Assembly: GCA_964516095.1 (NCBI GenBank)
Contig: CAZEYS010000016.1
Coordinates: 1-27,038 of the forward strand
Length of the DNA: 27,038 bases
Reading direction: 5' to 3'
Source: Hydrogenothermus sp964516095
GTDB taxonomy: Bacteria; Aquificota; Aquificia; Aquificales; Hydrogenothermaceae
Shown here: positions 23,911 to 27,038 of the stretch, piece by piece
Layout of the letters: every line of letters begins with the position of its first letter
Numbering within the stretch: position 1 is the stretch's first letter
The notes under the pieces: generated by a model
What the model saw: the letters and a program-made list of their open reading frames with translations, nothing else
What the model was told of the DNA's origin: nothing
Databases searched by the model: none
Translations under genes and position numbers: made by a program

Positions 23911-23955
23911 AATCAATCCTTCAAAAATTATAAAAAATTTTATTTTAGTATTAAA

Positions 23956-23983
23956 ATTATAAACAATCATCTCAAAACAGCAA
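23956..23983 (-). promoter_or_regulatory. Probable promoter of the herA operon
   Basis: On the minus strand TTGCTG (23983 to 23978) and a perfect TATAAT (23961 to 23956) are 16 bases apart, about 45 bases before the chosen herA start. Confidence 0.45.
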
Positions 23984-24031
23984 GTTTAGATAAAATTAGA
24001 ATTAAGTAAATTATGGAAGGAGAAAGCGAGA

Positions 24032-25291
24032 ATGAGAAAAAGTTTTGGTTCATTTCTACTGATAGCTACTACATGCTCAATACTTAATACAGATTTTGTA
24101 AAAGCAGAACCAACATTCTATTTTGGAGATGAAAAAAAATTAACATTTTTCCAGATGGTACAACTATGGACAATTTATGGTCTTAAATATGATATTCCTG
24201 GAGAGAAAAACTTAAAAGATAATAAAGCTGATATCTATATAAGAAGGGGTAGATTTGGATTTAAAGGTAGTATAAAAAAGAGCTTAAATTTTAAAATTGC
24301 ATTTGCATATGATAACTTTGGTAGGGATGATTTAAATCCAAATGATGGAGCCAGAGGTTCTATCAAAATAGATGAATCCAGATACTCAAAAATAGAAGTC
24401 CAAGATGCATACTTTTTATGGAAAGCATACCCAGAGTTAATAAACTTTTCCATAGGCTATTTTAGACCTCAAGTTGGTAGAGAAAACATAACATCTGGAT
24501 TTTCAGTAATAACCCTTGAAAAAGGTCTTCCAAACTCGTATGTTAGAAGACATATAATAGGTAAACCTATTACAGGAAAAGGAAATGCTTCTACAAATGG
24601 TAGAATTTTTAACTTAACTATGGGTGGTCTCTTATTGAAAAAATACTGGTCCTTAAATTACAACCTATCTATAGGTGATGATCAGAACTATACTGATAAA
24701 AGTAATTGGTCTCCTTTAGTAGCTGCAAGAGTTGCTGTTTCTTTAGGAGATCCAGAAATGAAAAAATACAAGCTTGGTTATAAGCAAACGTATTTTGGTA
24801 AAAGAAAAGGGGTAACACTAAGTCTTAACTATGCTCATCAAGGAGAGGGTATAGATAGAGCAAAAAATAAAAAATTTGATAAAAATGAACTCTATGGGGT
24901 TGATATTCTTGCAAACTATGGCCCAGTTGATTTTGTTGCAGAATATGATGTACTGAAAAGGGACTGGGCCAATAACTTAGGTTCTTACACAGATAAAGTA
25001 TGGGAAGTCAGAGCAGGATATCTTATAAAAATTGGTAAACAGTTTATTGAACCTGTAGTTTCTTATGAAAAATTCAAACCTGACAGTAATGGAAATTCTA
25101 TATATGGGAAAAAAGAAAATACTAGATATGACATAGGTATTAATTGGTACATTAACAAACAGAAATTGAAAGTCAGTCTTCATTATGCTTACGGAGAAGT
25201 GAAAAACTATAGCAATACAAATGTAACACCACCTGTCACAGGAAAAGTTAAAGCCGGATACATAGGACTTGGATTACAGTTTATATTCTAA
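24032..25291 (+). CDS. Outer-membrane porin, phosphate-selective porin O/P type
   Basis: A 419-residue secreted beta-barrel. A signal peptide of about 25 residues ends VKA before EPTFYFG. The body alternates polar and hydrophobic residues in strands and ends in YIGLGLQFIF, the terminal phenylalanine strand recognised by the BAM complex. The segment IRRGRFGFKGSIKKSLNFKIAFAYDN and later VQDAYFLWKAYPELINFSIGYFRPQVG match the OprO/OprP (PF07396-like) family, whose members pass phosphate or other anions. GGAGAAAG lies before the ATG at 24032. It is a single-gene unit closed by a terminator. Selectivity is uncertain because many relatives in chemolithotrophs are general anion porins. Confidence 0.8.
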   Translation: MRKSFGSFLLIATTCSILNTDFVKAEPTFYFGDEKKLTFFQMVQLWTIYGLKYDIPGEKNLKDNKADIYIRRGRFGFKGSIKKSLNFKIAFAYDNFGRDDLNPNDGARGSIKIDESRYSKIEVQDAYFLWKAYPELINFSIGYFRPQVGRENITSGFSVITLEKGLPNSYVRRHIIGKPITGKGNASTNGRIFNLTMGGLLLKKYWSLNYNLSIGDDQNYTDKSNWSPLVAARVAVSLGDPEMKKYKLGYKQTYFGKRKGVTLSLNYAHQGEGIDRAKNKKFDKNELYGVDILANYGPVDFVAEYDVLKRDWANNLGSYTDKVWEVRAGYLIKIGKQFIEPVVSYEKFKPDSNGNSIYGKKENTRYDIGINWYINKQKLKVSLHYAYGEVKNYSNTNVTPPVTGKVKAGYIGLGLQFIF

Positions 25292-25323
25292 TTTTCTGGA
25301 AGAACTTTTTTAGTGAAAAGACT

Positions 25324-25350
25324 ATCCCCCTATCTTAAGGGGGGTTGTTT
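25324..25350 (+). terminator. Rho-independent terminator of the porin gene
   Basis: CCCCCT (25326-25331) pairs with AGGGGG (25338-25343) around an ATCTTA loop, followed by a T-rich tail interrupted by single G residues. It lies 34 bases after the porin stop. Confidence 0.75.
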
Positions 25351-25359
25351 TGTTATAAT
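25351..25359 (+). promoter_or_regulatory. Extended -10 promoter of the TPR protein gene
   Basis: TG-T-TATAAT forms an extended -10 element about 30 bases before the TTG start. The -35 position falls inside the upstream terminator hairpin and shows no match, as is common for extended -10 promoters. Confidence 0.45.
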
Positions 25360-25388
25360 GGATTTAGTATAAGATTAAATACTAAATT

Positions 25389-26354
25389 TTGAGTAAAAAG
25401 TTGGCACAAAAAGAAATTCATCCATTAGCAAGGGTTAGCCGGAAAAGTAAATTAAAATACTTATTATATATATTAGTTATAATTACCATCTTGAACATAT
25501 CTTTTTTCCTTTATTTTAGTACACACACAGGTGATAATCAAAACATAAAAACACAAAAAATCGTAAAAAAAACCTTCCAACAAAACCCTGAAAAGAAAAT
25601 TAGTACTCCCGTTAAAATAGACAAAAAGAATTTAAATTATCAGCAAATAAATGACCTAAATAAAAAAGACATAGAAAAGATAAAAAAAGACATTATAGAA
25701 AGTAATATAAAACAGCTTTCATTTATTCAAAATCCCAAAGAAAATAATGATAAAAATAAAAAGTTGTCGGGAACCTCTGTTAAATCCAAAAAAGATTTTA
25801 ATTACTATTATAAAAAGGCAAAAAAAGCAGAACGTAGAGGCGATCTAAAAAGTGCTTTAGCTTTCTATCACAGAGCTTATAAATTCAACCCTGACGAAGA
25901 TATTCTTTATAAAATAGCATATTTAAACTATAAATTAGAGGCCTATAGAGGTGCAACTCGATATTCCAAAAAAATACTAAAGAATAACCCAAACTATGTA
26001 GATGCTTATATATTACTGGCTAAAATATACGAAAAATTAAATAATCCCAAAAAAGCTCTTTTGACTTTGGAAGAAGCATATTACAAAGTTGGAGATAATT
26101 CAAAGCTACTAAGACAACTGGCAAAAATGTACGAAGAAAGTGGCAATATTTATTCTGCTATAGAAATCTATGAAATTCTATCAGGTAAAGGAAATTTAGA
26201 AGATATAATAAAAACCGCTAAACTCTATGAAAAGATTAATATCTATGATAAAGCCTTACAATACTATAAATTAGCTTTAAAAAAGGATAAAAATGGGAAA
26301 TATAAAGAATGGTTAAAAGATAAAATAGCAAAATTATCTAATATGACTCGCTAA
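25389..26354 (+). CDS. Membrane-anchored TPR-repeat protein
   Basis: A 321-residue protein with a basic N-terminus, one membrane helix at about 24-43 (type II orientation), a Lys/Asn-rich linker to about 137, and tetratricopeptide repeats filling 138-316. The repeats (for example KAERRGDLKSALAFYHRAYKFNP and AKIYEKLNNPKKALLTLEEAY, given in part) would lie in the periplasm and act as a protein-binding platform. The start is TTG at 25389, assigned because a stop lies two codons upstream; there is no clear ribosome binding site, so the start is uncertain. The last 17 bases overlap the convergent gmhA gene. The function may relate to envelope assembly; no specific partner is evident. Confidence 0.75.
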   Translation: MSKKLAQKEIHPLARVSRKSKLKYLLYILVIITILNISFFLYFSTHTGDNQNIKTQKIVKKTFQQNPEKKISTPVKIDKKNLNYQQINDLNKKDIEKIKKDIIESNIKQLSFIQNPKENNDKNKKLSGTSVKSKKDFNYYYKKAKKAERRGDLKSALAFYHRAYKFNPDEDILYKIAYLNYKLEAYRGATRYSKKILKNNPNYVDAYILLAKIYEKLNNPKKALLTLEEAYYKVGDNSKLLRQLAKMYEESGNIYSAIEIYEILSGKGNLEDIIKTAKLYEKINIYDKALQYYKLALKKDKNGKYKEWLKDKIAKLSNMTR

Positions 26355-26925
26355 CTTCACCTGTTAGATACATATCTATAATCTTACATAAAGCATGTTC
26401 TAAAGTTAGGTGTACTTCTTGTATACGAGCAGTGTTTTCACTTCTTACTATAAATGCCTTATCAACTATATCTTTTAACTTACCACCATCCCTTCCTAAA
26501 AAACCTACTGTAAATAACTTAAGTTCTTTGGCTTTTTCAATAGCTCTTATAACATTTATAGAATTACCACTAGTAGAAATCCCTATAAGTATATCACCTT
26601 TCGTACCTAAAGCTTCTACCTGTCTGGAAAATATATTTTCAAATCCATAATCATTACCAATTGCTGTTATTGCAGATGTATCAGTAGTTAAAGCTATTGC
26701 AGCATATCCTTTTCTCTCTTTTTCAAATCGACCTACAATTTCAGCCGCAAAGTGCTGGCTATCTGCAGCACTCCCACCATTTCCACAAATAAGTAGTTTA
26801 TATCCCATTTTTAATCTTTTAGCTATTAAAATTCCCAAGTTTACTATATCTTCAGAATATTCATATACAAAATCTTCTTTTAATCGAGCACTTTCTATAA
26901 AGATACTTTCTACAAATTCTTCCAA
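26338..26925 (-). CDS. gmhA: Sedoheptulose-7-phosphate isomerase
   Basis: A 195-residue SIS-domain enzyme that converts sedoheptulose 7-phosphate to D-glycero-D-manno-heptose 7-phosphate, the first step of ADP-heptose synthesis for the lipopolysaccharide inner core. LICGNGGSAADSQHFAAEIVGRF is diagnostic (motif at about 45-67; His58, Glu62), and GISTSGNS (115-122) binds the sugar phosphate. Gln169 and His177 in the IQEVHLTLEHALC region complete the metal site with the same spacing as in E. coli GmhA. The start is TTG at 26925 behind GAGGGAG. The presence of heptose synthesis supports a Gram-negative host with LPS and fits the glycosyltransferases upstream. Confidence 0.94.
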   Translation of the reverse strand: MEEFVESIFIESARLKEDFVYEYSEDIVNLGILIAKRLKMGYKLLICGNGGSAADSQHFAAEIVGRFEKERKGYAAIALTTDTSAITAIGNDYGFENIFSRQVEALGTKGDILIGISTSGNSINVIRAIEKAKELKLFTVGFLGRDGGKLKDIVDKAFIVRSENTARIQEVHLTLEHALCKIIDMYLTGEVSESY

Positions 26926-26938
26926 GATTATCTCCCTC

Positions 26939-26968
26939 TTGCAAATTCTTATACAGGTATATTATAAT
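26939..26968 (+). promoter_or_regulatory. Probable promoter of the tRNA-Ser gene
   Basis: TTGCAA (26939-26944) and TATAAT (26963-26968) are 18 bases apart and end 16 bases before the tRNA. The palindromic TATTATAATA around the -10 also gives a minus-strand TATAAT upstream of gmhA, so the element may be shared. Confidence 0.45.
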
Positions 26969-26984
26969 ATAACTCCTCTTGTTA

Positions 26985-27038
26985 GGAGGGGTGGCCGAGC
27001 GGACGAAGGCGGGTGATTTGAAATCACTTGAGGGTTAA
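26985..27038 (+). tRNA. tRNA-Ser (anticodon UGA), 3' part outside the window
   Basis: The 5' acceptor strand GGAGGGG is followed by T8-G9 and the D-arm start GCCGAGCGG, typical of bacterial class II serine tRNAs. The anticodon stem GGTGA/TCACT (one G-U pair) encloses the seven-base loop TTTGAAA, giving anticodon TGA at 27019-27021. The window ends within the long variable arm, so the T-arm and acceptor 3' strand are not visible. Leucine tRNAs share the long arm, but the anticodon assigns serine. Confidence 0.9.

Noticed and set aside
1..27038. CRISPR arrays, insertion sequences, prophage or integrase signatures
   Set aside because: No regularly spaced repeats, transposase motifs or attachment-like duplications were found on reading either strand.

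Overview
The window is gene-dense, AT-rich bacterial DNA. It looks like a Gram-negative, thermophilic, micro-aerobic, sulfur-oxidising chemolithotroph of the Aquificota, most likely Hydrogenothermaceae (Sulfurihydrogenibium-like). This is inferred from the combination of a sulfide:quinone oxidoreductase, cytochrome bd oxidase, a short citrate-synthase-like protein of the citryl-CoA lyase type, a TtuB-like sulfur carrier ending in SGG, a thermophile-type 2-Cys peroxiredoxin and LPS-core genes. The assignment rests on remembered families, not on a search.

Left part (1-8022). The 3' end of carA runs into a tight plus-strand cluster: a CDF cation transporter with a NifX-like tail, a tandem universal stress protein and tyrA. 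A minus-strand gene follows, encoding a globin-like N-terminus joined to a divergent EAL domain. It is divergent from a peroxiredoxin gene that has its own promoter and terminator. An APC permease and dcd overlap at the end of this part.

Middle (8026-14147). A minus-strand operon reads lipoprotein-like protein, OppB-type permease, a degenerate GGDEF half-domain, OppC-type permease, TtuB-like sulfur carrier. Divergent from it lie the citryl-CoA lyase-like gene and an NtrY-like histidine kinase.

Respiratory block (14148-18528). cydAB follow a strong sigma-70 promoter. Next is an SQR gene interrupted by one in-frame TAA, then a 48-residue basic small ORF and a clear terminator. CydAB oxidises quinol with O2 and SQR feeds sulfide electrons into the quinone pool, so the block forms a sulfide-to-oxygen chain.

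Right part (18508-27038). A polyprenol/diacylglycerol-kinase-like gene is frameshifted in an A7/T7 tract. Two overlapping family 2 glycosyltransferases follow, then a minus-strand herA-PRTase-accD operon, a phosphate-type porin, a TPR protein, gmhA and the start of a tRNA-Ser(UGA). No insertion sequence, CRISPR array or phage module was seen, and no gene-free stretch exceeds 300 bases. The most notable items are the two interrupted genes (17364 and 19046), the unlisted small ORF after SQR, the CDF-NifX fusion, the globin-EAL/peroxiredoxin pair and the GGDEF remnant inside a peptide-transporter operon.
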